From Syncephalis plumigaleata (lineage: Eukaryota; Zoopagomycota; Zoopagomycetes; Zoopagales; Piptocephalidaceae): a DNA stretch of 64,000 nucleotides. The stretch covers positions 186,001 to 250,000 of the forward strand of contig JAIXMF010000002.1 of assembly GCA_025201365.1 (NCBI GenBank), read 5' to 3'. A program made the translations under genes and the position numbers. Shown in pieces: positions 47,321-59,355 of the stretch. The notes beneath the pieces were generated by a model. The model made no database searches. It saw only the letters and a list, made by a program, of their open reading frames with translations, and was not told the origin of the DNA. Position 1 is the first letter of the stretch. Each line of letters starts with the position of its first letter.

Positions 47321-49214
47321 ATAGCATTGCCATAGAATAAAGTTATGTTTTATTATGATACACGTACAATGCATCGAATAATTGTTGAATCTTGCCATTT
47401 GGCTATGCTTTCTTTTAACATTGCCGTTGCTTATTTTATTATAATAAACCAAGTTGACAACATTCAAATGAATGATCATATGAGATAAAATAAAGTACAG
47501 AGATATGATCGTTTGGGTTATTGAAGTGAGTGGTTATCGAGAGTCGTTAGGCCGTGTATTATTATGTTGCGTGTTTAATGCTGCTGGTAGTGCATTGTTG
47601 AATAACACTCTACCGTTGTAAGCATTTTCACCTGACTCGAAAACATTCAAATGAACCCTTTTCTTTTTCTTCCTCGTCGCTTTCTCCGTCATCACTAATG
47701 TTTACGCGCTGCTTTAGATGATATGTTTCCACAAATAACAATCTTCTCAAGGATAATCTGTAAATAATATTGTGTGCACTTGTTATAGCCTAGTGACAAA
47801 TCATAGTGAGTACAATAACAGTAACGACAAGGCTAATCACACTGATCAGCAAGCAATTTTAGATCTTTATTTACTGCTAACGTAGCGTAGTAGGTATTCA
47901 CGTCAGGAAAGACCGGAACTAGCACCGATTACAAGATTTTTTACGCACTCATGAGCTTTTCGTACGTTTGGTTAGAATCTAATCCTCTTTGATTAACGTT
48001 TATTTATTATAACTTTATGGTGCCAGACTAGCCATAATAGTGTAGGTTGCTCCTTTTTATTATAGCTCTGGGCTGTAGCTTGGTTTTATTAATAAAAAAG
48101 CGCGCGCGCGCCGGCCGCCGTAATTTTGGCACTTTTAACCAGTATAAAATAGGTAGGCAAAATCGGTCAAAATTTCAGCGAGCGATTGGATTCGCTAGTT
48201 TTCGTGGTGTAGTCGGTTATCACGTCTGTCTAACACACAGACGGTCCCCGGTTCGAATCCGGGCGAAAACATCCTTTTGCTCCAGAATTGCTTACTTTTG
48301 TAATTACTAATAGAAGGCGTAGCGTATTTTTTTAGCTAAATAAACGTGTTTCAGCTGTATTTTAACGCCAGGAATATTGTGCAGGATAGTTGTGCAGCTA
48401 ACAATAAGTACGAAAGAAGATATTAGAAAACATCTGGCATTGCTTTTATAATATAGTATGCATGCTCATCGAGCTATATGGAAATATGTCAGCTATTCAA
48501 ATTTATTACGCTTCTATACGTTATTGTAAAGGAAATGCTGGATTAAACTACCATGTAGTTTACGCGAATATCCAAGTGTGATACAATTACCTGGTGCTAC
48601 AACGCCTTCTCTAAAACTAAGACCACGTTTACATAGTGCAAAAACAGCAACAATGTCTCATGATCAAAATTAACACGAGCTAACAAGTCATTGATCGTGT
48701 AGGGTTGATGCGCACGTTCTCTCCTATAGCTTATATTTTTCTTGCTTTTGTTTGGATGGAAAGCTGGTTTTGTTTTAAATGCTATACTCCTTGATGAAGG
48801 AGAAGAAGGAAGATGGAACGATAAACGAACTAGTTGGTGAAACCACGGAGTATCAAACCTTGTGGCAAGTCAAAGGCAAGTTTTATTTTCAGTATTCATT
48901 TATATTGTAAATAATTAATAATGCTTGCAATGTAGTATGTATAATATGTTATAAAGAATCTTATCGTTAATGTATTATATATCGAGTAGAAATGTTAGTA
49001 TGGCAATTAACGTATTTACACTATCCTTAGTCATCAGCGTATAGATCGCTACTCCACGTGCTTCTTTGCCATTGACATCAAAGCAGTGTTTTGAAGGGAT
49101 TGATTCGAAACTTCCCCCCGCAAAAAACACAGGCTTTGAAGAATAACTTATATAATGGCGGTATATGACCGCGTCAATCAAATAGGAAACTAATTTTCGC
49201 TCCAATTATCAAAT
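47321..49214. other. Intergenic region holding tRNA-Val and a GC-only tract
   Basis: About 1.9 kb. Apart from the tRNA gene at 48198-48270 I find no coding sequence. A 21-bp stretch made only of G and C lies at 48100-48120 in otherwise AT-rich DNA. The part from 48360 to 49200 is AT-rich with no clear feature; the ORF at 48975-49205 (minus) has no support. Confidence 0.45.
48198..48270 (+). tRNA. tRNA-Val (anticodon AAC)
   Basis: Cloverleaf by eye: acceptor stem GTTTTCG (48198-48204) pairs with CGAAAAC (48264-48270), and A follows as discriminator. The D arm contains GTGTAGTCGGTTATC (A-box). The anticodon stem TCTGT/ACAGA closes the loop CTAACAC, giving anticodon AAC, which reads Val GUU (and other GUN codons after A34 to inosine). 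The T arm is CCCGG-TTCGAAT-CCGGG (B-box). No intron. TTTT at about 48275, a few bases downstream, is a Pol III terminator. Confidence 0.95.
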
Positions 49215-51722
49215 ATGACACCCTATTTTAACGCTCTACTAACCTTTTTATGCGTGTTGACCGTACTTTTGCTCTCTAAACAAAAGTCGGGCGCAGCCAT
49301 CAACAACTTATTACGTAGAACTCACACACCATCCTCCAGTCATGCTCTTGCTAAATCAACACAAGCTATTGCCACCTTGCTTATTGGTGGTGTCCATTTT
49401 GTTCACGCTGAATCCACCGACAATGCCTCGAATAATACCAAAGAGGCGACAGAAAAGTATGCCGCTTACTTGTTCGTACTTTCCGCTCGACCTGGATCAC
49501 CGGAGGCCAAAGAAGAGCAAGAAAACTTTATGAAACAAGTTAAAGATATTGCAACAGTCAAGAAGCGATACTCTTTCGATAAGCTATTGAATGGTATATC
49601 TTTGGATATAGAGGATAATAACAAGAGCCTAGGAGATTTGCTGAAGCTACCCATGATCACCAATATTGATCGGTTAACGAGTAGCCGACTATTATCCGCG
49701 GATTTGGAGACGCCCAGCGATAAGAAGAACGACAAGAACGACAAGAACGACAAGAATGACAAGAGTAGTAGTACAACTTCCGATCATTCATCCGTTCAAA
49801 GCAATCCTACTAATGGCAATGGCATCAAGATTGGTATTATCGACACAGGCATCGATTATAAGCATCCTGATCTTGGCGGATGCTTCGGCAGTAATTGCAA
49901 AGTTGCCTATGGATACGACTTTGTAGGAGACGATTTCAACGGGCAAAACGCGCAAAAACCCGACGATGATCCCATGGACGAGTGCAATGGACATGGAACG
50001 CATATCGCAGGCATTATCGGGGCAACCTCCAAGAATAACCCCGGTATTGCACCTGGTGCCACTCTCGGCGCGTATCGTGTCATCGGATGCATGAATAGCA
50101 CGGCGAACGATATCGTCATTGCCGCGATGGAACGCGCCTACACCGATAAAATGGACATCATCAATATATCGTTGAATACGCTGAAATACTATTCCGAAGA
50201 GGCCATTGCTTCGGCCGCTCAGCAACTGGTGGATCTAGGTGTGGTGGTAGTGTCATCGGCAGGTAATGACGGACGACTTGGCCTGACCTCCATAGCTAGT
50301 CCTGGTACGGCGCCTGGTGTCATTGCCGTTGCAGCAATTCATGACAAGTCAGCGCTCAAGTTTTCGGCAGTCGGGCCTGTGGACGATTTCACCAATGTCA
50401 AACCAGATTTGTCGGCAAATGGTTATAAGGTGCGCAGCACGTATCCACGCAAACTTGGGGATTATATTACACTTACGGGCACTAGTGTAGCGGCACCGTA
50501 TGTGGCGGGATTAGCGGCTGTTATGCTACAGAAAATGGACGCAACCATCACAGCTGTGGATCGACCGGCATACGTTCGACGATTACTCGTGCAGAGTGCC
50601 GATATAATAGCAACTAATAAAACGATCGAGTCAACCAGCGACAAGTATATTAATCCGGTCATTGAGACTGGTGTTGGCATGGTGCGTGATAATGCCATCA
50701 GTGAGCCTAACTGGGGCATGTCACCATCGTCCATTGCTTTCATTGGTGAGACGACGGAAGCTGCCAATGCTACTCGACAGTTTGACATTACGCTGGTGGG
50801 ATCGGTGCCTGCCGGTACGATCACGTTTAAGCATCGACCTGCCGTGGGACGACTTGTGGAGCCGGCTTTGAATCAAACACACCCCAAGCCATTACTAGAT
50901 CCAGGTGTATTCTCCGCGAAGCCCAGTTCAATTGTTGTTGACGCCTCGAATGCTAATAAGCAAAATGTTACAATAACCATCGGTACATCGACTACACCTT
51001 CTAAATCCGAGCTATGGATCTTATCCGGTGTCATTGAAGCAATTCATACGAGCAAGGATGGAACTACAACTGTACGTCGTATTCCATACCAGACGACACT
51101 CGGTTCCATTCAGTCATTGCGACCAATTCGCGTATCAGCAAATTTCCCGCGTGTCAAGTCGACGGGTAACTTCCAGGAGCCAACGGTCACACCTCGCCCA
51201 TTATCATTTGTAACGATCGATTATCAGCTCGACTATCCTAGTGCCCATGTATTTGCCGTTGTTGAGCATGCATCCACCGGGAAACGTATCGGGATGGCCG
51301 AGGGTATCAACGGAGAGAATCAACACTTGACGGTGAACAGTACCGATTACACTCGTTTAGGATGGGCGGGCCAGGTACAGGCAATGGACGCATTCGGCAA
51401 GGCAAACGTGACGTCAAACCCGCTACCCAACGGAATGTATCGACTACGATTATTTGCGCAGCGTATGTTTTCCGATCCATCACTTGAGACGTCGTATGAC
51501 TCGTGGCTTTCACCGCCAATTCGTGTCCACTTATTTCTGCCTATCCCTATTGGGGGCATACGGATTCCACCTCCTCGAATGAACGTATTTTCATTCTTAA
51601 AAACACCGCAAATGCTATTCGGTATCAATAGTATACTACGTAGGAAGCGAGGGGTTCAACCAATGATAATGCCTAGTGTATTCACTCCAAAACGTAGGAT
51701 GCCATGGAGATTTAGGATGTAA
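49215..51722 (+). CDS. Subtilisin-like serine protease (S8)
   Basis: Single exon, 835 residues. The N-terminus has a hydrophobic segment (NALLTFLCVLTVLLL) and a second one ending GGVHFVHAES, so either a signal anchor or a cleaved signal. A pro-region (residues about 75-165, YAAYLFVLS and KRYSFDKLLNGISLDIED) precedes a (NDK)4 repeat and the catalytic domain. The triad is Asp210 (GIIDTGIDYKHPDLG), His260 (NGHGTHIAGI) and Ser424 (LTGTSVAAPYVAG), with oxyanion Asn351 in SSAGNDG. I see no PA insert. A beta-rich C-terminal part of about 280 residues follows, like Fn3-type domains of fungal subtilases, then a basic end (ILRRKRGV, PKRRMPWRFRM). It probably acts outside the cell or at the wall. Frame clean, no introns. 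Confidence 0.92.
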   Translation: MTPYFNALLTFLCVLTVLLLSKQKSGAAINNLLRRTHTPSSSHALAKSTQAIATLLIGGVHFVHAESTDNASNNTKEATEKYAAYLFVLSARPGSPEAKEEQENFMKQVKDIATVKKRYSFDKLLNGISLDIEDNNKSLGDLLKLPMITNIDRLTSSRLLSADLETPSDKKNDKNDKNDKNDKSSSTTSDHSSVQSNPTNGNGIKIGIIDTGIDYKHPDLGGCFGSNCKVAYGYDFVGDDFNGQNAQKPDDDPMDECNGHGTHIAGIIGATSKNNPGIAPGATLGAYRVIGCMNSTANDIVIAAMERAYTDKMDIINISLNTLKYYSEEAIASAAQQLVDLGVVVVSSAGNDGRLGLTSIASPGTAPGVIAVAAIHDKSALKFSAVGPVDDFTNVKPDLSANGYKVRSTYPRKLGDYITLTGTSVAAPYVAGLAAVMLQKMDATITAVDRPAYVRRLLVQSADIIATNKTIESTSDKYINPVIETGVGMVRDNAISEPNWGMSPSSIAFIGETTEAANATRQFDITLVGSVPAGTITFKHRPAVGRLVEPALNQTHPKPLLDPGVFSAKPSSIVVDASNANKQNVTITIGTSTTPSKSELWILSGVIEAIHTSKDGTTTVRRIPYQTTLGSIQSLRPIRVSANFPRVKSTGNFQEPTVTPRPLSFVTIDYQLDYPSAHVFAVVEHASTGKRIGMAEGINGENQHLTVNSTDYTRLGWAGQVQAMDAFGKANVTSNPLPNGMYRLRLFAQRMFSDPSLETSYDSWLSPPIRVHLFLPIPIGGIRIPPPRMNVFSFLKTPQMLFGINSILRRKRGVQPMIMPSVFTPKRRMPWRFRM

Positions 51723-51887
51723 TCCTTGCTATTGCTGTTCAAATACACCAACATGATAACTAAACGTATATTTAATAAATTGCTATATTTATTACATATT
51801 GTCTAATGGAATGCGAAATAATGTAATACACAAATACTTGATATGTATATATAGAAATGATGGAATGATAATGATAATAGCTATAAA

Positions 51888-54242
51888 TTAGTGGGATATG
51901 CCATGATGCTTGATGGCGTTCATACGTGCCAATAACATCACCAAGGGCGCATTGTAATCGAGGGCGGGTTCATTGTGACGATAGTCGTCGCGTCTATCAA
52001 AGAACCTGTCGTGCTTGTCGGGACCGCCCACAAGTGCACCATAGAGCACATGTCGATTCGGGATTGTCGAGGTGTAGCTTCTCCATCCTTGATATTTGGG
52101 AACACCCTGAGCGGCCGCATGATGAACGCGTTGCGGCGAAGTATGATCTGCTCCAACAATATAGGAGCGCTTAGCAGGATTACTACCAAGTATGTAGTCC
52201 ACCTGTTGCTTTATGAACTTTTCACCCAGTTGCAGTCTTGACAAATACATAACAGTGGGCCGTTTCGAATGTTTATCCTTGACGGTGGTATCACCATTAT
52301 TACTTGCATTAGGCAGGGAGGAACTCTTTCTGAATGATACTCCCCGACGGACGGCCATAGTCTGATCTAAATCAATGTCGTTCATGGTTGTATTCTTTAC
52401 TGCATGATTGGTTTCCAGGTGAATGCCGCGTGTAGCTGGTTTCGTGATGCGAACCATCTTTTCAAGTCTACTATGTTTGTTATGTCTCCCCACAACGTAG
52501 TCGTCGTAATAGGCGCATAGGAATGCCGTAGCAATAGCCACACTAGTGCTGCCCCATTCTGAACCACCCTTGATCCAGAGTAGACCGCCTGGCGTGCGTG
52601 TTGATTCATACCGTGCCCATTGCGTGTAACGCTGCGCTAAACGAGCATACTGTTTCTTGCCGGTAAATCGTGCCAATAGCATCACTACTGCGGGTGCTTT
52701 ATCATCCCAGCTAAGAAATGAATTGCGCAGGTCACCACTTTTACGAAGTGCACGAGCAAAGTACGCCTCAGAGTCCACTAAGTAGCTGGACCGCTTGGTG
52801 GCACGATACAGCCAGACCGCGGCCCATGCCAATTCATCGTAGTAACCGCTCGATTCGTAGCAGTCCTTGACACCATCCATGCCACGTTGCGCTTGCCTCG
52901 CAATACTCTGCTGGTACAATCCGGTATACTGCGTCGCCAAACGGTATAGCTGTTCCGCATGTTTAATAAGCGTAGTCGAGTAATCTTGATCGGTGTCGGC
53001 GAATGCAATGGCAGCGGCAGCCATGGCAGCAGCAGTTTCCGCAGTCGGTTCACTTCCCGGGTATTTCGGCGATACCACATAGACGGGGCGTGGATAATTC
53101 GACGGCATGTCCTCGGGCGATCCCCAGTATTTATGGTCCACCTTTGGATCGCCCACCTGAACGACAAACTCATCGGGTTTTACGTGGCATTTTATGAAAT
53201 AATCCGTTGCCCATCGAATTGCAGCCAGGTTATTATGCCACTCGTTGGCGTTACGTAGACCGGACGCGTAGTCAACGGCCGCCCATCCCAGTAACGAGGC
53301 GGTATAGGCACCGGGAAGGCCGAATTTGATGAAATCACCTGCGTCGTAGTAGCCACCGCTAAGATCACGTCCAATCGATGCACCATCGTTTAGATGTGCC
53401 GATTTACGCCATCGTATACGTTGATTCGCGGGTAGCTTACCGCTTCTTTGTGCTTCATAGAATAGAATGGCCAAGCCAAGATGTCGCGCATAACTATCCG
53501 TGGCATTTGGCAGGCTGATGATCTCACCGGCACCATGGGGTCGTTGCGAAGTTTGACGACCCAACTGCGAATTGATAGGATGTAACGGGACAACCTTAGC
53601 GTTAGCGTTAACATTAGCATTAATATCATTATCGATGGCGCCTATGACTCGTTTCGTTTGCGTGTCGTTATTTATACTTGTACTCGTATTATGTATTTCT
53701 AGTTTTGCCTGATTTGTAACTGGTTGTTGCTCCATATACCAGTATGGCCATTTGAATAGGTTATTGATGATATCGAACAGTTTGTTGAAGGGGAACACTC
53801 CTTCCTTATTACTAGGAATAAATGAATTTGTCTCTGTTGCATTTCCTGCATTAACATATCTCATGCTTCTCCTAGTTAAATCAGTTCTGTATAAATTTGC
53901 ATCATTATCATCATCATTTGCTGCTGCTGATGACAATGCATTCTGTTTTGATTTTGGTTCATTTGTATCTGCTATAGCCTACGATGATATAAATAATTAG
54001 TCTAGCTTATTTTATTCTACTAAGCGAGTATTACTTGCATTTTTACTAGTATCATTTAATGGTAGATTGTCATTGCATTGGAGTGATGATGATGGCTCGA
54101 TCTGCATTGGTTGGCCATTACACCTTTCCATGAGCATACTGCTTGGCTCATTCAAAGCAATCCTAGCCTGTGTTGACCATTGTGCTGCTACAATGATCAC
54201 GATTGAATAAAGTATTGTCAATAGGATAATATATTGCCGCAT
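51888..54242 (-). CDS. Secreted GH9 endoglucanase-like protein
   Basis: GH9 enzymes cut beta-1,4-glucan. Exon 1 (54242-54035) encodes a signal peptide (MRQYIILLTILYSIVIIVAA); the intron ends near 53969 and exon 2 runs to 51888. Phase 1 fits an acceptor at TAGCAG (53971-53969) or three bases earlier. A linker of about 150 residues rich in Asn/Asp follows. The (alpha/alpha)6 domain starts DSYARHLGLAILFYEAQRSG and has GGYYDAGDFIKFGLPGAYT with the catalytic-base Asp pair. Later come YWGSPEDMP, DELAWAAVWLYRATK, YILGSNPAKRSYIVG, HTSPQRVHHAA and the general acid Glu in HNEPALDYNAPLVML. An insert of about 70 residues (near 52220-52450) interrupts the domain before YLSRLQLGEKFIKQQVDYIL. No CBM seen. 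The frame is clean. The catalytic residues are present, so activity is plausible. Confidence 0.9.
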
Positions 54243-55030
54243 AATGATAGAAACTTAAATAGATGGTATTACTTTGACGATGCTGCCATCATTCTGATGT
54301 TTGTGCTTTTAAACGGAGATCATCGTCCTTGACAACCTTCTTCTACCGCTGCGATGGTGATATCATGGATGGTTTCTAAGCATGTCGTGACTTTTTACAC
54401 TAGATTTGTCGCCATGGACTCTATGTTGTGCAACAATCAATGTTTATTGCAATGGAATAAATCTATAGGCATCGTAGGAATGTAAACGAGCGTTTGTATT
54501 GATTTAGTTAAAAGATGGCAATCCCTCGCCTGACAAACTGTTCATAGTGGTAATGCCATCATTTATCATTTCCTATAAAAGATACCTAAACGTGGTTCTA
54601 ATGTTATATATAGCAGTAGTAAACCTACTAGAATATTAATGTATATCTTCTTATAATTCATTATAATTGCTTTGATAACGATTTACTTTATTACTATTAC
54701 TAATGGCATTCATTATCATGTGAAATATTACGCTGTTAGCAATTGTTGATCGGAATTGATTAAAAGAGCGTAGAGATAATCGATTGGTTTTGCGAGATGT
54801 GCATGTTTACTAGCCAATTGAAACTCGTTTGAAATCGGAATAACTACAGATGGTTGCCATTTTTCAAATCTTTTTTTTACTTCGCATCGCTCTTTCCATT
54901 TCACCATAAGCACGCTTGCTCGCGCGTAGCTTCACGCCACGACAACCTATCTATACATATATATATATATATATATATACTTATATATAAAAGTGTTGTA
55001 TCTCTTCACGTGTTCGACCCTTTTGGCACT
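54243..55030. promoter_or_regulatory. Divergent promoter region, with TATA box for ADE6
   Basis: Lies between the divergent GH9 and ADE6 genes. An (AT)n run at 54958-54979 is followed by TATATAAAAG at 54984-54993, about 40 bp ahead of the ADE6 ATG at 55031; this is a good TATA-like element. The ADE6 frame is open upstream to 54854 but the extra residues are (Ile-Tyr)n from the AT repeat, so not coding. Confidence 0.5.
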
Positions 55031-58000
55031 ATGTTTATTCTTGCGGGTAGTTCGGCTTTATCGGAATTTCGTCGTAATCAACTAACGCACAAGTTACGCG
55101 ATGTTATACCGTCCGTGAAGAGTGTAACCGCTGCCTATTACATTCATTTTGTTGATTCAAGCGTGGACGCACTTAGTGAACAACAGCAAAGTGTTCTAAA
55201 CAAGCTACTCTCGTATGGTCCAGCCTCGAATAATAACAATAACGACAACGACAACACTACTCGCACTTGTCTCGAGTCGTTTATTGCCGGTAAACCATTA
55301 GATAGGAATGGCCAGTTAGATGGATATCAAGTGATTACGGTGTGTCCACGTCCCGGTACCATCTCGCCATGGTCGTCAAAGGCCACCGAGATTGCCTCGC
55401 TTTGTACGCTGGCCGATTGCGTTCGACGTATCGAGCGTGGTGTCGTCTACTTGTTGGAAGCGAGTCCCATTGATGCGAATACACATATGGCCATCTGCTC
55501 ACATCTACACGATCGAATGACCGAGTGTGTCATGGATAAATTGCCGACGGCCGACATCATCTTTCTGCAAGGGCAGGCCGGTTCATTGAAGCATGTGGAG
55601 ATGCTCAGTCATGATCAGCATTTGGATGCCGCTAGAGCAGCACTCGTTGAAGCCAACAAGAATTGGGGTCTGGCTCTGGCGAACGATGAGATCGACTACT
55701 TGGTGGAGGCATTCGTCAGTAGTAAACCCGGCTCGCTTCACCGTAACCCGACCGATGTCGAATTGATGATGTTTGCCCAGGTCAACTCGGAACATTGTCG
55801 CCACAAGATATTCGGTGCGCAATGGACGATCGACGACCAGACGAAGGATCATTCGTTATTCCAAATGATACGCAACACGTACAATCTACATCCATCCCGT
55901 GTATTATCCGCTTATTCCGACAATGCTGCTGTGTTAGAAGGACCTAAGGTAGCACGATTTACATCTGACCCGCAGCATCGATACACTAGTACGATGGAAC
56001 CGGTACATATGGTGATCAAGGTGGAGACGCACAACCATCCCACTGCCGTGTCTCCCTATCCCGGTGCGGCCACCGGTTCAGGCGGCGAGATTCGCGATGA
56101 AGGCGCTGTCGGTACGGGATCCAAACCAAAGGCCGGCATCACCGGATTCACCGTGTCCGATCTATTGATACCCGGGTTCGAACAGCCATGGGAGGAGGAT
56201 GTGGGTCGTCCACACCATGTGGCATCCTCGCTCGATATTATGATACAGGCACCATTGGGTGGCGCGTCCTTTAACAACGAGTTCGGCCGTCCTAATATCG
56301 GTGGTTACTTCCGTACGTTTACGGAACGTGTGGCACGCGACACTGACGGCAAGGAATCGACCATCTACGGCTATCACAAACCAATCATGATTGCCGGTGG
56401 TCTCGGTAATATACGTGACAATCATATACACAAGCAAAAGATCACCACAGGTGCTCGGTTAATCGTGCTGGGTGGACCTGCCATGCTTATCGGTCTAGGT
56501 GGTGGTGCTGCCTCGTCCATGGCATCCGGTTCCAGTTCTGTTGATTTAGATTTCGCGTCCGTTCAGCGTGATAATCCCGAGATGGAACGTCGTTGTCAGC
56601 AGGTCATTGACGCTTGCACGTCATTAGGCGAGGCCAATCCCATCCAATCGATTCACGATGTTGGTGCCGGTGGATTGTCGAATGCCCTACCGGAACTCGT
56701 GCATGACAGTCAATTAGGTGCCGTGATCCAGCTGCGTTCCATTCCATGTTCCGATCCTACTCTATCTCCAATGGAGATCTGGTGTAATGAGTCGCAGGAA
56801 CGATACGTGCTAGCCATTGCACCGGAACACTTGGCGCAATTCGAAACGATCGCTAAACGAGAACGCTGCCTATACGCGGTTGTAGGCACCACGACGGCTG
56901 AGGAGCAATTCAAGCTGGTGGACACGTTAACCGATGAGACACCCATCGACCTACCAATGTCTGTGCTATTCGGTAAACCACCACGTATGAGTCGTACGGA
57001 TACCACGATAAAACCATTGCGTGTTCCATTCGACACGAGTCTAACGTCGTATCTACCCGATGTATCCGATCGATTTAACGAGGCGGTTAACCGTGTACTC
57101 GATCTACCCAGTGTGGCCAGTAAGAAGTTCCTCATCACAATCGGTGATCGCACCGTCACTGGTCTAGTTATGCGCGATCAAATGGTGGGACCGTGGCAGG
57201 TGCCAGTCGCTGACGTAGCAGTCACCGCGACCAATTATGACTCCATCACGGGTGAAGCAATGGCAATGGGCGAACGTACGCCAGTGGCACTGGTAGATGC
57301 AGCAGCATCGGCACGTATGGCGGCCGGTGAAGCAATCACCAATTTAGCAGCAGCATCCATCAAGGACATTAGTCAGATTCGTTTATCGGCCAATTGGATG
57401 TGTGCCGCGAGTGAACCCGGTGAAGGTGCCAATTTATACGCTGCCGTACAAGCCATCGGTATGGATCTGTGTCCCAAACTAGGCATTGCCATCCCAGTAG
57501 GCAAGGATTCCATGTCGATGAAGATGCAATGGACGGACAGCGTAACGAACGAGCCACGTACCGTTACCTCACCACTATCGCTGATTATTACGGGCTATGC
57601 CACGGTGGAGGATGTACACAGAACGTTGACACCGCAACTACAAGTAGTCGCCAATAAAGAAGAAGAAAAAGAAAGCGATAATGGCGTTCTACTACTACTC
57701 GATCTAGCCGGTGGACAACAACGATTGGGTGGATCGGCCATTTGTCAAGTATTCAAGCAAGTGGGCGATATCGCACCTAATGTCGATGATCCCGAATTGC
57801 TAAAGGCATTCTTTAATGGATTACAAAAGGCTCACTTATCGTCGTCTCAAGCGTTGTTAGCCTACCATGATCGATCAGATGGTGGCTTATTCACCACACT
57901 AGTAGAAATGGTATTCGCCGGTCGTCTAGGCATCGAAGCGGACGTCACCGCTCTAGGCAATGATCCAATGAGTATACTATTCAACGAGGAATTAGGTGCT

Positions 58001-59149
58001 GTCGTACAAGTGACACGACAAGGAGAGAAACAATTCCGCGAAATAATGAACAATGCTGGATTCCCATCCACGCATATCCATTCAATTGGTGTGGTTAGAC
58101 CATTTGGCGATCAATCGATTGTATTCAAGCACAATGATACGATTTTATTAAAGAGTACAAGAGCCATACTAGAACGTCGATGGGCTGCCACCTCGTTTAG
58201 AATGCAAGCACTACGTGATAATCCAACCTGTGCCCAGCAGGAATACGATCTCATTCATGATGATCAGGATCCAGGCTTGTCTTACCATTTGAAGTACGGT
58301 CCCGCTAAATTGGATTCCATTCCTGCGGAACTGACCGCGGTATCACGTCCTAAAGTGGCCATTCTACGTGAACAAGGTGTCAATGGTCAAGTGGAGATGG
58401 CGTACGCGTTCACAAAAGCAGGATTCGAGGCGATCGATGTTCATATGACGGATTTGATACATGGACGCGTTACATTGAACGATTTTGTCGGATTCGCCGC
58501 ATGCGGTGGATTCTCCTTTGGCGACGTACTTGGTGCTGCCTCAGGATGGGCTCAATCCGCGGCACTTAATGAACGAGCACGTAAGGAATTCTACGATTTC
58601 TTCAATTATCGTCAGGATACCTTTGCCTTGGGTGTATGTAACGGATGTCAATTCCTATCTAATCTAAGCGAATTGATACCTGGCACGGAACACTGGCCAC
58701 GATTCGTACGCAATCTATCGGAACAATTCGAGGCGCGTGTATCAATGGTGGAACTCGTGGAGGACACTGATTGCATCTTCTTTACAGGCATGCAAGGATC
58801 CAAATTCCCGATAGCCATTGCTCACGGTGAGGGTAGAGCCGAGTTTACAGATCGTGCCAAATTATCGGCACTACACGAGAAACGACAAGTGGCCGTGCGC
58901 TACGTGGATCATCGTGGTGATGCCACCGAAGTCTATCCGTACAATCCAAATGGTAGTCCACTTGGTGTCACCGGTGTGATGGCACTTAATGGACGCGTAC
59001 TCGCTATGATGCCGCATCCCGAACGTGTTGTACGTCTAGAGGCCAACTCTTATTATCCATCCAAGATGTTAGAGGAATGGAATATGGAAGGACCATGGAT
59101 GCGTATGTTCTATAATGCACGTCAATGGGTGGAGAAACAACGCGACTAA
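55031..59149 (+). CDS. ADE6: Phosphoribosylformylglycinamidine synthase (purine synthesis)
   Basis: This makes FGAM from FGAR, glutamine and ATP, step four of purine synthesis, in the cytosol. Single exon, 1372 residues, close to yeast Ade6. The start [20 protein letters not shown] was chosen because upstream codons come from an AT repeat. Domains in order: PurS-like N-terminal part; linker with [19 protein letters not shown]; first synthetase half with [20 protein letters not shown] and [19 protein letters not shown]; structural ADP region; second half with [11 protein letters not shown] and [16 protein letters not shown]; and a C-terminal glutaminase with [15 protein letters not shown], the nucleophile Cys in [15 protein letters not shown] and [11 protein letters not shown]. 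All key motifs are intact and the frame is clean over 4.1 kb. Confidence 0.96.
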   Translation: MFILAGSSALSEFRRNQLTHKLRDVIPSVKSVTAAYYIHFVDSSVDALSEQQQSVLNKLLSYGPASNNNNNDNDNTTRTCLESFIAGKPLDRNGQLDGYQVITVCPRPGTISPWSSKATEIASLCTLADCVRRIERGVVYLLEASPIDANTHMAICSHLHDRMTECVMDKLPTADIIFLQGQAGSLKHVEMLSHDQHLDAARAALVEANKNWGLALANDEIDYLVEAFVSSKPGSLHRNPTDVELMMFAQVNSEHCRHKIFGAQWTIDDQTKDHSLFQMIRNTYNLHPSRVLSAYSDNAAVLEGPKVARFTSDPQHRYTSTMEPVHMVIKVETHNHPTAVSPYPGAATGSGGEIRDEGAVGTGSKPKAGITGFTVSDLLIPGFEQPWEEDVGRPHHVASSLDIMIQAPLGGASFNNEFGRPNIGGYFRTFTERVARDTDGKESTIYGYHKPIMIAGGLGNIRDNHIHKQKITTGARLIVLGGPAMLIGLGGGAASSMASGSSSVDLDFASVQRDNPEMERRCQQVIDACTSLGEANPIQSIHDVGAGGLSNALPELVHDSQLGAVIQLRSIPCSDPTLSPMEIWCNESQERYVLAIAPEHLAQFETIAKRERCLYAVVGTTTAEEQFKLVDTLTDETPIDLPMSVLFGKPPRMSRTDTTIKPLRVPFDTSLTSYLPDVSDRFNEAVNRVLDLPSVASKKFLITIGDRTVTGLVMRDQMVGPWQVPVADVAVTATNYDSITGEAMAMGERTPVALVDAAASARMAAGEAITNLAAASIKDISQIRLSANWMCAASEPGEGANLYAAVQAIGMDLCPKLGIAIPVGKDSMSMKMQWTDSVTNEPRTVTSPLSLIITGYATVEDVHRTLTPQLQVVANKEEEKESDNGVLLLLDLAGGQQRLGGSAICQVFKQVGDIAPNVDDPELLKAFFNGLQKAHLSSSQALLAYHDRSDGGLFTTLVEMVFAGRLGIEADVTALGNDPMSILFNEELGAVVQVTRQGEKQFREIMNNAGFPSTHIHSIGVVRPFGDQSIVFKHNDTILLKSTRAILERRWAATSFRMQALRDNPTCAQQEYDLIHDDQDPGLSYHLKYGPAKLDSIPAELTAVSRPKVAILREQGVNGQVEMAYAFTKAGFEAIDVHMTDLIHGRVTLNDFVGFAACGGFSFGDVLGAASGWAQSAALNERARKEFYDFFNYRQDTFALGVCNGCQFLSNLSELIPGTEHWPRFVRNLSEQFEARVSMVELVEDTDCIFFTGMQGSKFPIAIAHGEGRAEFTDRAKLSALHEKRQVAVRYVDHRGDATEVYPYNPNGSPLGVTGVMALNGRVLAMMPHPERVVRLEANSYYPSKMLEEWNMEGPWMRMFYNARQWVEKQRD

Positions 59150-59355
59150 TAATCTTGCTTTCGCCAAGATGATGTCATTATAATAAACTAGTATCTCGTT
59201 TATCTTGTATAAATAGATTGGTATCATCAAATGTTAAGTTGTATCATTTCTAGCCATTCTCACCGTTATTCTCATTCTCGCTTTCTATTCAAAAGTCACT
59301 TCTCGCACATATACTATTCGCAGTTCTCTTTTCTATTACTTTAAACAAAAATAAG

